Assembly: GCA_036186865.1 (NCBI GenBank)
Contig: AP025065.1
Location: 12,391,192-12,455,191 of the forward strand
Source: Eustoma russellianum
Taxonomy: Eukaryota; Streptophyta; Magnoliopsida; Gentianales; Gentianaceae
Direction: 5' to 3'
Length of the DNA stretch: 64,000 nt
Shown here: one piece after another, positions 12,961 through 24,319 of the stretch
How positions within the stretch are numbered: position 1 is the first letter of the stretch
Layout: each line of letters opens with the position of its first letter
Notes under the pieces: generated by a model
Told to the model about the DNA's origin: nothing
The model's input: only the letters and a program-made list of their open reading frames with translations
Databases searched by the model: none
Made by a program: the position numbers and the translations under genes

Positions 12961-14755
12961 GGGTTATTTACTTAACCTTTGCAAATGTCCCTTTTGGTAC
13001 CCAAATTTGAGTGACCTTTCTAGGTCTTCCAAAAGGTGAGAGAAGAGATGAAGACACAATATAGTATATGTTAGGGGCAAATCTGTTCGGGCTTTGGCCG
13101 GGAATCCCATCATGCATATAGTATGATCTTTGTTTTTGATAAGCAATTCGGTTTGCATATACGGGGCGTGATCTAGATGCATTTTTGGTAAATGAATGTT
13201 GTGTATGCATTAATGGTTTCTTTTCGTATTTTTACATCGCAAAATTATATCTCATATGATATGAAGATGAAGCACGATGAGATGACACAGGGGGGTCTGG
13301 GATGTTTTGTACCCGTGTCAAATTGTTTTACCATTTTTTCTAGATCTATATTCCTTCATTTCATGTGTGAAATCTCGGATTTCATTTCATCATTTTGTGT
13401 CGTTAACAATGAGATCTCTAATTTTAATGCATTTATGCTGCAAGACGACTCTTCTTTTGAATCGTTTAATTGAGAAACAAGGTTCGTGTTAGAGGATTCT
13501 AACAACTTCTTGTCTTCAATTAATCTTTTCTTTTCTTTTGCAAGAGTTTTGAGAACTTATGCAACTCTAAATATTGACTAAATAAGTCATCATAAGAATA
13601 TTCAGAATCAGAATCAGAGTCAGAAGATACCTCATTTGATGCCTTAGATGTAAAGTATACTTGTACCGTTTGTTCTTCCGTATCGTCAGTCTCAGAGCCG
13701 GACGAATCACTCTAAGTGGAGGCTTTGAAGGCTCTTCTCCTTTGTTTAGGTTCTGAGACGAGTCTAGCTTTGATCCGATCCTTGTTAGGGTATTTGTTCG
13801 TTTGTTTGTCCTTGTTCGGACAGTCATATGACAAGTGTCCAAGTTTCCCACATTCATAGCACTTTATTTTCTCATTATTTTTATTTCTATGGTTCTTAGA
13901 TGAAGTAGGCTTGTCTTTGTTTTTAATTGATTTTCTCAAGATCTTTCTTAATCTTTTAGCCATCGTGATTATATCTTCATCATCGGAATCTGTGTCACTA
14001 TCATCTACGCGATCATAAGAAGTAGAGATGTATTCATTTGATTTAAATGTTATACCCTTATCATTTTTAGAAATAGATTCATAATTTCTTAATGTAAGTT
14101 TGTTTTCATATACCTTAAGAGATCCGATTAGTTCTTGCATTTTTATTGATCTTGTTTCTTTGCTCTCCTCTATTGCAGTGACTTTAGGGTTCCATTCGGA
14201 TGGGAGACTTCTTATCACTTTTTGGACCTTTTTCTGCGTAGAGAAAGCTTTGCCAAGAGACTCAAGAGAATTATAAATGTTAGTCAATCGTAAATCCATA
14301 TCAACAATAGACTCATTTGGCAATAATTTGAAAGACTCAAGTGTGGACATAAGCATATTAATCTTATACTCCTTTACTTGGCTAGTCCCTTCATGTTTCA
14401 TCTTAAGAATTCTCCACATCTCTTGGGCACTAGAGCAATTAGATACGTAACTCGATTCGGTTTTGCTTAGCTTGTGTAAATGTAATTGCATAGCTTTAGC
14501 ATTCATACTTAGTCTCTTTTTGTCATCACTAGTATAATCTTGTTTTGATTTTACAACTTCTAGTGTGACTCCATCAATAGTAGACAACTTAGACGGGACG
14601 AATGGACCTTCTATAATAGACCATAGATCAATATCAATAGCCATAAGAAAGAGTTTCATTCTAAGTTTCCATTGAATAAAGGACTCACCATCAAAAAGAG
14701 GAGGCCTTACGGTTGACATTCCTTTTTGCACGGTTTTGTAGCTAGTGGTTGCCAT
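12961..14755 (-). pseudogene. gag: Element A gag and coiled-coil extension
   Basis: Copia gag starts at the ATG at 14755 (MATTSYKTVQKG) and stays open to 13712, about 347 residues. The open frame runs further upstream into the LTR, but this start matches the position in element C. Gag packages the element RNA. FDGESFIQWKLRMKLFLMAI at residues 27-46 opens the UBN2-like capsid part, and a CCHC zinc knuckle (CYECGKLGHLSYDC) lies near 13820-13865. The stop at 13712 replaces a tryptophan present in C. After it the acidic and coiled-coil region continues in broken frames, and WVPKGTF near 12985 ends the region. The tryptophan in FIQWKL is intact here but is a stop in both B and C. Confidence 0.9.
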
Positions 14756-14797
14756 CTCACATAGATCGTTGGATCTTCTTGTTGTGAGTGTGTATGT

Positions 14798-14809
14798 GCT
14801 CTGATACCA
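14798..14809 (-). other. Element A primer binding site
   Basis: The minus strand reads TGGTATCAGAGC, complementary to the 3' end of initiator tRNA-Met. It lies two bases inside the 5' LTR and primes minus-strand DNA synthesis. Confidence 0.95.
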
Positions 14810-14811
14810 CT

Positions 14812-17511
14812 TGTAGGACCTATAAGGCACCACTAGAAGGAGGGATTGAACAGTGGGTGCAGAAAATTTGGTTTTTAAAGTATTTTGATTCAAAAAAACC
14901 AACTTCTGAAAACAGTTTGTGTTTTCAGATCTTGTTTTGAAATATTTGAAAGACCAGGTTACAGGCCTTCAAAAATTCTGAAATTTTGAGAGATTCTACT
15001 CTCAGATAGTTTGAGTATCCCCTAAAAATTTCAGATCAAAACTCTACCTATAACCCCTTGAAAAATTGTTTGTGGTCAGATTGCACAAATCTGCCAGAAA
15101 CAGTAGTCTTATTTGAAAATTTTATTCAGATTAATCCGTAACTTCAAATGGTCTGAAACTTTAATGATAAACCCCTTAAGATATTTATTTTGATGGGTTG
15201 AAACAGTTTTGAAAAATGTCTTTGAGAAGTATGTCAAATACGTTCAAGTTCTCAACCTTTGCAAGTCTGAAAATCAGATTGCACTAGTCTCAGAACTATT
15301 AATGTTTGATTGATTTATACTTATCCAAATGGGTTGAAACTTACGCCAAATAAAACTTAAGAGGTGTGGCTATATTTCTGAGAAATTTTACGATTTTTGA
15401 AATTCGTTTGATATTTTTACTATTTCAATGAAAACGACGCAAAGTGCTGGAAACTGAAAGTAAAGTGCTGAAAGTAATAACACCAAGAATTTTATACTGG
15501 TTCGGTTAACACAACCTACTCCAGTCTTCGAGGACACCTTCTTCGGATATCACTAATCACAAAAAACACCTTACCACAATGGTTGCTGGAGTTACGCACC
15601 AACTCTAACCCTTTACACACAATACAATCAATCACACCGATCACGAACACAACCACCGAATAAATGAAGGATTGATCACACCTTGATCAAACTTTTACAA
15701 CAAATGAAACATGTATGGTGGTCTAATCAAAGTCTATTCAATATATTGAATATAAGAACAATAGGCTTGAGAGAATAAAAAGAAGAAAGAAATGTAGAAG
15801 AAGAGAGTAGAAGACCCTTTTTTCATTTGAGAGATTATGAGAGTTATCTTGACTTTGTTTGCTCTTTTCTCTTCTTTTTAATCACCTCATGCCCGCCCCC
15901 CGCCCCCTCTTAGGGCTCTTCCATCCTTTAGAATTCTCTTTAATTCCCTTGAAAGATTGCCTTGTGTAGATATGACACCATCTTGCTCACTTGGCACAAC
16001 ATGATTGGATAGATGACTTGGCTTTGCTTACTTGTCACTTGAGATTGGTCCAACTTGGCATCCTTTAATGACCTGTAAAATATGAAATAAACTTACAAAA
16101 CATGTGTCAAAAGTATTCAAAATATTACCAAACAATCATCATTCAATCTCTTCAATTTTGGACTCAAATTGAAGACAAAATAATGCTGAAATTTGGCCAT
16201 AAAAAGCAACATGTGCTGAAATTTCAGCATGTGTTGTATTTTGAATTGTTTCCTTGTGTGATGCCTTCTTCAATGTCACCAATCATGTGTGGCTTATTTT
16301 CTACCATTTAAAGTGCCAAATAAGTACCAAATAAGCTCCATCTAGGCTCCATCATAGTTGAGAATTATGTGTAGAACCAATGTGCATGTGCTGAAATTTT
16401 ACTTTAGTAAGCTTTGCAAATAATGCACAATAATTACACAAATATAGTAAATTCCAATCAGCCCTAATTTGGATATTCTAGAACACTTTAATATGTCTTG
16501 AATATGTAAAAAGTGTCTGGATACATGTTATATGTCATGCCAAAAACGTTCCATGTGTTATGTTCGTAGAAAACCGAATTTTCGACTTTTGTCGATTACG
16601 CGATTTTTCTTCGATTAAATTCAAACTTTTTGCACATGTTATATATATTATGTCACACATAATATAAATAAAATAACTTGAATATTCAGCTCTAATGGCT
16701 GATTAAATTTGCGCCAACATGTGCTTAAAAAGTGAATTTCGAATCTCCACAATTTGGCCTTCATTAGGGGTGATTTGTGTGTGCCAACATGGAATGATTT
16801 TATGGCTGAGTGTATCATGTAATACAGGAAATTTGTGGCCATTTTTGAAGTGTAGGGGCTGGCCATCTATATATAGCAAGTACGTGACACGTTGGCGAAG
16901 TTTCGGTTGTCATCCGATATGATAATTTTTGGTTTAGAACCTTGTAACGTGTCGTAATAATTTTGTCATCACCATGACTTATATCATTTGATATAAGACC
17001 TGAAGATACTCATAAATATGAGGTAAGTATAATGGTGTAACGTTGACGTACGTTCGTAATATATGTAACGTGTCGGTAGTACGTCGGAATATATATGTAT
17101 TGTGCCTTTTTATCAAAAATATAAATATATATATATATAAGGTAAATAAATGGCGTGTGATATGGATGAGTAAGGAGACTTTCCATTCTTCAATTTGTTG
17201 CCATCATGTCTTTTCCAAATATATCTCCATTTAATGAACTACTTAGTTCATTTAACTAAGTACTTCACTTAGTGAACTATTTTAGTTCATTAATGGTGTC
17301 ACCTGAAAATAGTTCAAACACAACAAATGTTTGCCATTTGATGTAAGCTTTAAATCTTCATGGCTTTTTAGTACGGCAACATTATATATAAAGTATATAA
17401 GGCAAGTTTGTCACAAAAACGTGTCAAGTCATAAATTGTGTCATGCATTCTTTAGCACACGTTATTTAAATCATGCATTTTGTGAATCACTCAAACTCCT
17501 TTTTCTCAACA
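14812..17511 (-). repeat. Element A 5' LTR
   Basis: The 2700-bp LTR runs from TGTAGGACCTATAAGG to TTTCTCAACA. Within it are a hairpin of the form CATGTGCTGAAATTTCAGCA near 16211, a near-palindrome CTTATATCATTTGATATAAG near 16978, and a pair of TGAACTA...TAGTTCA inverted repeats near 17236-17290. Confidence 0.95.
16868..16876 (-). promoter_or_regulatory. Candidate TATA box of element A
   Basis: On the minus strand CTATATATAGATGGCC stands in the LTR, followed about 30 bases on by CCCCTACACTTC. The same block is kept in all LTR copies of the family (for example 12055 and 37843). Promoter function is inferred from sequence only. Confidence 0.4.
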
Positions 17512-17516
17512 CTTCG

Positions 17517-17618
17517 CACTGTTATAGTGCTATTTTGGTCTTGGCAGATCGGCCAGCAAAGGTATTGGGACGTGATGAAATCGTTATGAGTCTCAGAATT
17601 GACACCGCTCTGATACCA
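17517..17618 (-). mobile_element. Primer-binding-like site of an older LTR element
   Basis: TGGTATCAGAGC on the minus strand at 17607-17618 is followed on its upstream side (plus 17619) by TGTTAGATTCGG, the layout of a minus-strand primer binding site next to an LTR that ends ...CTAACA. The 17517-17606 stretch would then be leader, and 9217-10037 its continuation across element A. No gag motif was recognised, so the assignment rests on this junction alone. Confidence 0.4.
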
Positions 17619-17850
17619 TGTTAGATTCGGTTTTATTATCTACGTATCCTGATGTTGATTCAGTAGATTCGGTTAACCTTTCTCATCTTTTTGCTCGCTT
17701 CCTTGTTAGCTTTCTCCAATCTATATATCTTTCTATTGATTCAGTAGATTTGGTTTTACTATCTACTGTTCTTGATGTTGATTCAGTAGATTCGGTCTGT
17801 TTCATCCTCTTAATCCTACTACTCGTTATGCTGATTCAGTAGATTCGGTG
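17619..17850. repeat. Repeats of GATTCAGTAGATTCGG, possible LTR
   Basis: The 16-base block GATTCAGTAGATTCGG occurs at about 17657, 17738 (one change), 17778 and 17831, with a truncated copy at 17621. Copies are spaced irregularly at about 40 to 80 bases. They start at the primer-binding-like junction and end near 17850, so they may be the body of a short LTR. Confidence 0.45.
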
Positions 17851-18066
17851 AGACTAACTATTTGCAAGAAAATTGAGACATTTGTTGAGTTTTCTATACT
17901 TGAACAAAATTTGCAAGATGCTGCCGAAGATGTGCTTGAATCTAAACTTAATTCGCAAGAAAAATATGTTGACAAACCTGAAATCAAAAGTGAAATTGAA
18001 ACGCAAATGCATGAAACAAACAAGTTTAAGGATGTTGTGCCTGATTCTTTGTTTGCGTACACTTAG
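17848..18066 (+). other. Unrecognised 72-codon open frame
   Basis: A charged, helix-prone peptide (residues 12-65 rich in E, K, D and Q, no cysteine) ends at a TAG at 18064. I do not recognise it. It could be the last exon of a host gene, since the sequence to 18360 resembles a 3' untranslated region. It could equally be chance. The first codons overlap the end of the GATTCAGTAGATTCGG repeats, which argues against a full gene starting here. Confidence 0.2.
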
Positions 18067-18360
18067 TTGGAAGGGTTCCATCTTGGTTTGCTGAGTGCAT
18101 TGTTGTGAAAACATGTCTGTCGGCCTGTCCAAATGTGCTCATTTTTGTACATGTTTTTCCAAGTTTTCCGTTGGTAATTGGATTCATTTGGATCATCTAT
18201 GTATTTGTTCCGGTGGGAACGGTAGATAGCAGTTTCAAGGAGGTGATGTTCTGAAGCCTTGAATAGTGAACTACCTTGCATGGCAAGAATGAAATAGATG
18301 AAATATGATGCAAAAATAGATGTTGACCACTCTGCAGTCTGTGTTTCAAAATGTAAAAAA

Positions 18361-18460
18361 GTACAACAACAACATTACCCAATTGTCTTAGAGACCCCGC
18401 CTATGACGAGATATACGGTGTCGGATATACGCAACCATACTTATGTGTTGAAAACATACT
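18361..18460 (-). repeat. SINE-like repeat ending in (TTG)n
   Basis: On the minus strand the stretch ends GACAATTGGGTAATGTTGTTGTTGTAC, preceded by CATAGGCGGGGTC. A tail of TTG units behind a GGGTAATG end is known from plant tRNA-derived SINEs of the TS/Au kind and from some RTE LINEs. No clear A or B box was found, so it may be only the 3' part. Confidence 0.45.
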
Positions 18461-19689
18461 AACTGGCTCTTCACCTCATGTGGTTATTTTCACATAACAA
18501 CTTGTTCTCGTGCAGTTGATGACTTCATGTATGTTGGGTATTATAGTACTCTTATGGAGCGACAGATTATTCTTTATAATTAAAATTCACGTCACTTACC
18601 TCCAAAAGAATTTATAATAAAAAGGAAAGGATAGATAGAGACCAGTGAAAGAAAAAAGTCAGCTAAGCTACTCAGCTCAAGGGTTACCATTTCATGGTCA
18701 GATCAAAGCCAAATATAACAACCCTACAAAAAGCTGGGAAGGTTCATGGAAACACCATAACACACAATAATTCAAATAAATATGGTTTAGCCACCACAGC
18801 AGGTTGTTACCAAAATAGAGAAAACTCCACAACATGAGAAAACAACAGAGTGAGAGAAAGAGAATACTTGCTTAGTTTGTCTAGAGAACAGAAAACGCAA
18901 TAAAAAAGAGACAAGTCGGGTGTACAAAAATATATTATAGGTTCTCTATCTTTATCACTTTTCCTCTTCAAAGTAGTTACATAGCAACTTCAACTGCTGC
19001 TTTTACAATACACAGAGGAAGCACTACTTATGACTGAGTCAAAAGTGAATTCAAACCGTCCGTAGATGTTTTCGTTGAGATATTACTGGGTATGATTGTT
19101 GTTGTTGTAAACCGGCCGTGGATGCACTTCCAATGCTTTCCAGATAAGCACAGATTGTTTTAATTTCATTAGAGGATGTGATATGAATATATACAGGACA
19201 CCAAATAGCTTCCCAACAAAAATAGAAACTGTGAAAATCTAAAGCAAATATTTGTAGAGTCAGTAAAGGAATGACAGTCAACTACATAAACCAACTTACA
19301 AGTCCACATCTCCACTCAAGCAGGGAAAGAAACACTCTTATCAAACAACCATATATGCAATATAGAAAGAGAAGAATGGAGCATGATAACATATAACAAA
19401 AAGGATTGATGATAATAACAACAGCAACTGTACTCATGATTGCCAGTTATAATAACTCTCCAGCTTTTTTCTCACTATATGAGATTGACTATATAGATCA
19501 ATCATTTTTCTTATGTTATATTTATGATCTTGTTTTTATCCATAACCTAAATTCAACCCTCCTTGTGTGTCTCCTAATACCTTCTATATAATATGCTTTT
19601 TAACATACGTCCCTTTCAAAAATAGCATATCATCTTAACCGTGAATCAGGCCTAAGTACATAAAATTTTCACTTCAATCTCATACCCTC
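18461..19689. other. Intergenic DNA, no gene seen
   Basis: No coding region was recognised. A second, plus-strand copy of the TTG-tail end (ACTGGGTATGATTGTTGTTG) lies near 19083-19112, probably another SINE relic. A tetranucleotide-poor, AT-rich stretch follows to 19690. Confidence 0.4.
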
Positions 19690-21790
19690 TAGATGATAGC
19701 GGCTACATGAATCAATTATCTTCAATGTGCTCTATCACTGACCATATGCTCTGCAAATTGTCATGTAAGTCATATCTTTTCTTATTGTCTCTCTCCATAT
19801 CTTTTTTGGTCTCTCTCCACGGTTAACATGTACCTCATTCATTTACTTGCACCTCCTAACAGGTGCCTCTGTAGGACGTCTTTACACATCTCCATACTAT
19901 CTTAGCTTGACTGCCTCATCTTCTTATCTGAAGAGTCACCCTAACATTTCTCTTTATATGCTCATTTCTTATTTTATCATTTTTTTATGTCTACACATCC
20001 ATCTTAACATTCTTATTTCTGCCATTCGTGTCCTTTATTCATGTTGGTAATTGACTACCCAACATTCAACCTATATAATAGATCGGATCTTATTGTCCTG
20101 TTATGAAATTTTTCTCTTTAAGTTTTAAAGATACTTTCCTATTACAAAGAAGACCTGACGCACTTTTCTATTTTAACCACCTAGCATGTACCTTGTGATT
20201 CACAACTTTGTCGATTTCTCTACATTTGTGTAGTGTAGATCTTAAATGCCTAAAACTCTCACTCATGTGAATCTCTTGGTTTTTCAGTTTTACACAAGGT
20301 ACAAAGGTCATTCTTTTGTTACTAAAATTAAGCTATATATTCTTTGTCTTCTTTCAACTCAATTTGAACCCTTTTCTTCTAGTGTCTCTCGCCAACTTCC
20401 AGCTTTGCTATGACTCCTAGAATAGTCTCATCCATCAACATAATGTCTGTAAATAACATGCTCCATGGAACATTACCTTGAACGTGTCGAGTGGGCTCAT
20501 CTATAACTAAAGCAAATAAGTATGCTCTTAATACAGATCCTTGGCTTAAACCTACCTACTGTAATAAGAAACTATGAGCTTAGTTCTCCTGGTGTCCTTA
20601 CGCTTGTCATCGTGTTCTCATGCATGTCTTTAATAATTTCTATATATGTAATTCTAATACATTTCTTTTCAAGCATTCTCCAAAGGATCTCTCGTGGAAC
20701 TTTATCATATTCCTTTATTCATATATAAATCTTATTTATTCTCTTGATATGTCTCTATTAATCTTTTCAAGTGATGAATAGCCACCATTAACATTCCCCT
20801 TATTGGGCTTGCTCACTTGACTCGAATCTCATGTGGATCAACTACGACAACGATAAATTGTTGAATCTATTAGTGACAAATAGATGAGAACCCTTGCAAA
20901 CAGGTCTCCGTGACTACCTTGGCGACTATTTCAGAAAAGAGAGCTAGGGCAAGGAAAAAAAAAGGGCTACCCTGTAATGAAATAGAAATAAGAGAATGAA
21001 TGGAATCTTGCAATTTCACTAAAACAATTCCCTTTAGACAACCTTCGTTCCAATCTTATTCAATTTCGTTCAGACAGTTGGGACATCAAAATCTTCATTC
21101 GAAGGCTAACAATGAGCATCAAGGAGAAGATTGGACTAGCATCAAATCAAAGAATCAAATAAATTAAGAACATATGGCTGGATCTTGACTTTTAGAGTTG
21201 ACAACTAGATAAACCATCAGGGTTGAGTCAAGCACATGTCAAGCGAACATCGTAAAACCGAAATGCATCCTAGGTGACATAGGCAAGGTCTAGTGAAAGT
21301 AGAAAGTCTCCTTATCTCATATGAATATAGATATAGTTCAAGGGCGGTCCTCATCGCAAATGATTGAAGCTATGGTTTGGTTTCGATCGAAGAAAGAGGA
21401 ACTCGAGAAGGGATGAAAGACTAACTTTACATATGCTTATCTCTTTGCGAAGTCTTTTCTCATTCTCAGGCCTTCATTATGTGACTCATTAACTTAATTC
21501 CTCTAAAATATGCAGAATCTTGTATATCTCATATATTTTTATACAGAGGTACTAAAGTGTTTTTTCTCCACTGGTCAGGCATCTTTCTGGCTTCGCAATC
21601 TTGTTGAAAAGATTTGTGAGCCACATAATACCTGCTTTCCCTAGGCATTACAAAGCTTTGATTGTAATACCATCGAGTCCAATCACTTTACTATTTTCCA
21701 TCATTTTCAGAGCAATGCTGAAACGATATCTTAAAATTCATATGTTGTTATTAATATTTTATTGAATATCTTTTTTATCTAATGATTATG
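19690..21790 (-). pseudogene. RTE-type LINE reverse transcriptase relic
   Basis: Read on the minus strand from 21790 downward, broken frames give ALKMMENSKVIGLDGI (near 21700), WLTNLFNKI, KMPDQWRKNTLVPLY (near 21560), RGIKLMSHIMK (near 21480), then after a gap YDKVPREILW (near 20700), RMLEKKCIRITYIEIIKDMH, SYLFALVIDE-like residues (near 20510), MLFTDIMLM (near 20455), EIRMLRWM (near 20010) and RRPTEAPVRR (near 19860). This is the order of a plant RTE-clade reverse transcriptase and its C-terminal tail. The FADD catalytic motif reads FTDI, so one aspartate is lost. The endonuclease part is absent. About 0.5 kb without homology (20790-21315) interrupts the domain. Confidence 0.8.
20790..21315. 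other. Insertion of unknown type inside the RTE relic
   Basis: The block sits between two parts of the RTE reverse transcriptase and shows none of its motifs. No terminal repeats or target duplication could be fixed by eye, and no coding region was recognised. Confidence 0.4.
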
Positions 21791-22258
21791 GCTGTTATGG
21801 AGTTGAGCTAAATAGCGGGTTTTTGAGTTTGGTTAGATAAGGTTAACTAGTTGGCTCAGCTCGGTTCATTCAATATTTTGGTATAAAGATTTGTTCGAAT
21901 TTGGTTCGATAATTTTTTACCTCCTTAAGTAAACTAAACTTGGCTCGGCTTGTTTAATTAGAATTAGTAAACAAACTCGAATCGAACATAAACCAAACTC
22001 GAGTTGTTCGTAAGCAAGTGCCCTACTAATGATATATCTCAGATGTGTCAATTTGATTCATGACACCGTGTCATTGTCTATGATAGGTTTAATGGTTGTC
22101 TTGTTTAACAAAAAGAGAGAAAAAATGAAAGACGATAAATGGTCCATATTGTTGCAAATTCTGTATCGTTGGCTTTTTGGTGGGTGTGGCGGAGGGGGTT
22201 GGATTCCGTGTGAGCTTATTATTACTTATAGACTAATGGAAAAATATAAGGTTTATAC
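21791..22258. other. Intergenic DNA with a CGAGTT/GGCTCGGC-type repeat
   Basis: At 21800-22015 the sequence mixes TTGGCTCGGCTTGTTTAATTAG, TCGAATCGAAC and ACTCGAGTTGTTCG. This resembles the common plant dispersed repeats with clustered GCTCG and CGAGC motifs, often MITE-derived. I found no target duplication. The rest holds nothing I recognise. Confidence 0.3.
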
Positions 22259-23189
22259 TGTCATACCCCGCAACTTTTGGGTCCGACATTAAATAATTAG
22301 GAAGCAACTTAAAGTATAATTGATTAATTGTATAGACTTATGAGGCATAATTGAATAAAATATAGGTGGAAAATAATCAAAAAGCTGAATTAAGGAAAAT
22401 TAGGCTAAAATACCCAAAACGCCCTCCCCACTTAAATGATGGGGGAGTTACAAAATCTAGTATAACTCCCCTTACACTATGGTGCCAACGGTTACAAGGC
22501 CAAAAGAGAGGGGAAAATGCCTAGAGAGAAAAGAGAAGGAGAAAAGAGAAAGAAGAAGAAGAGAAGAAGAAAAGGAAGAAAAAGCGGTCAATCTAGGTGC
22601 AACCTTTCTCGAAATTCTGCAGTAAATTCGTAAGGCTAACAAGAAACAAAGGCAAGTAATCTTTCTATACGCTTTACGCAAATTTTGATACTTTAGGCCC
22701 TATGTTCTTACAAAGAGAAAACTTGAATCACACATTAGTAATCTTGTCTTGTCTATGTTAAATGCTTTATTATATGTAAGTTTTGTTGCTAGTTGCGTCA
22801 AGTCTTGTTCTTTGGGCCATATTTCTGAAAATAGTTGTGTGGTGCTTTGTTGTTTGTCAAGCATGCCCATGAAAGTGTATATTTTGATTTGCTTATTGCC
22901 TTGTTCTATTCTTATGTTGATTGTCTACACTTAGACGTTTGAGAGTAAGTGCAGGGAATTGAAGGATGAGTGATGGCATTGTTGTAGACTTGTTGTGTTG
23001 GGAGTGTTGATGATAACTTTTGAAGGTTGTGAATGATTGAAGGTTAAGAGTGGATATTGTTAGACATAACTAAGCATCAATTCATGATTAGATGTGAGTT
23101 AAGAATGATGAATCTAGATGGTAAGATGGATCTTGAGAGGTTGAACATGAAAGGGTTGAAGGAGGAAGATGATGGGAGAAAGTTACTGT

Positions 23190-23560
23190 AGAGAAACTGC
23201 AGTTTAGCATCGTCAGAACACTTCGAACGCCTACATTAGGCGCTTCAAGTCACATTAGGCGCCTAATGTAGCGTTCAATGTGTCATGAAGCTTTCCCGTA
23301 CAGAAAAACTGCAGTTTAGAACCGTCAGAACACTTCGAACACCTACATTAGGCGCTCTATGTCACATTAGGCACCTAATGTAGCGTTCAATGTGTCATGA
23401 ATCATCCCCGAACACTTCGAACACCTACATAAGGCGCTCTATGTCACATTAGGCGCTTCATGTAGGTGTTCAATGTCTATGGCACATCCCCGAACACTTC
23501 GAACGCCTAGTATAGGCGCTCTATGTCACTTTAGGCGCCTCATGTGGCGTTCCAAGTGTA
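23190..23560. repeat. Tandem repeats with palindrome ACATTAGGCGCCTAATGT
   Basis: Four degenerate units start with GAACACTTCGAAC (about 23215, 23329, 23410 and 23491), spaced by about 113, 81 and 81 bases. Each carries a pair of CATTAGGCGCC/GGCGCYTMATG half-sites. The first holds the perfect 18-bp palindrome at 23252-23269. They lie within the solo LTR. Confidence 0.85.
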
Positions 23561-23639
23561 CTAGAAGTCTTTTTGACCCTTTAGGTGCCCTATGTAAGCG
23601 TAGCAACTTTATACACTTCCTTTGAACATAAAATGCAAG

Positions 23640-24130
23640 GGTATTTGAGGTGTAATTGAGGAATAGATGGTAAGATTGACTAAGTAAGAATAAGATTGAA
23701 TCCCAAGCGAATTAGTGAGACGAACGGACTTGGAAAGATACAAACAGGGAGTGTTTGAGGTGCAAGACCGTATACTTGACATGTAAGATGTGTGTGTGAG
23801 ATACCTTTATTACCTTCTATTGCTCATAAATTACAAAGTGTTTTGAAAGTGTGCTAGAGTTGTAAACATTAAGTGTGAATGAGTAGGGTTAAGTATGAAT
23901 TCGAAGTGGATTCGTGATACGAAAGGGCATGAAGTGGTATGAATGAGGTGTATTTGAGTAGTAAACGTTAAGTGTGAATGAGTAAAGTTAGGTATGAATC
24001 CAAAGTGAGTTAGCAATATGAAAGAGCACAAAATGGTAAGAAAAGGGTGTGTTTGAGGAAGTATGAACAAGCAAGGTTAAGTGTGAACTCGAGATGATTT
24101 CGTAATACGAAGGGACATGAAATGATACGA
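23640..24130. repeat. Degenerate repeats in the solo LTR
   Basis: Blocks built on GTTAAGTGTGAATGAGTA and GAATTCGAAGTGGATTCG recur three to four times (near 23860, 23960 and 24070), with spacing of roughly 100 to 110 bases. They are diverged from one another and have no coding sense. Confidence 0.55.
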
Positions 24131-24319
24131 GCAGAATGTGATAGGGGTTCAGGACTTTGTACTTGATATGTAAAGTGTGTGTGCATGTTTACACGTTTGA
24201 TATGATGTTACATGAGCATTCTGCATCATGACATGGGCACTTGCATTTGATTTGAGAATTGCTTTGCGAAAGAACATGTGTTTACAAGAAAAGTTTGAAG
24301 TTTTCGAAAGACAAGATGG

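Larger units (their letters stand above)
10038..17511 (-). mobile_element. Element A: complete SIRE-like copia element with gag only
   Basis: The 7474-bp element has two LTRs (10038-12695 and 14812-17511). It starts TGTAGGACC and ends CTCAACA on the plus strand, and is flanked by CTTCG at 10033-10037 and 17512-17516. Coding is on the minus strand: the primer binding site at 14798-14809 is next to the 5' LTR, and the polypurine tract at 12696-12713 is next to the 3' LTR. The internal region is only 2.1 kb. It holds gag and its coiled-coil extension, then passes straight to the 3' untranslated part, so protease, integrase, reverse transcriptase and RNase H are absent. The two LTRs differ at several sites in their first 100 bases alone, so the insertion is not recent. 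Confidence 0.95.

Noticed and set aside
13192..13492. Plus-strand frames over the element A gag extension
   Set aside because: Antisense to the coiled-coil region of gag. Low-complexity coding on the other strand keeps them open.
22472..22681. Minus-strand hydrophobic, serine/leucine-rich frame
   Set aside because: It is produced by a GAAGAAGA-rich tract in the solo LTR.
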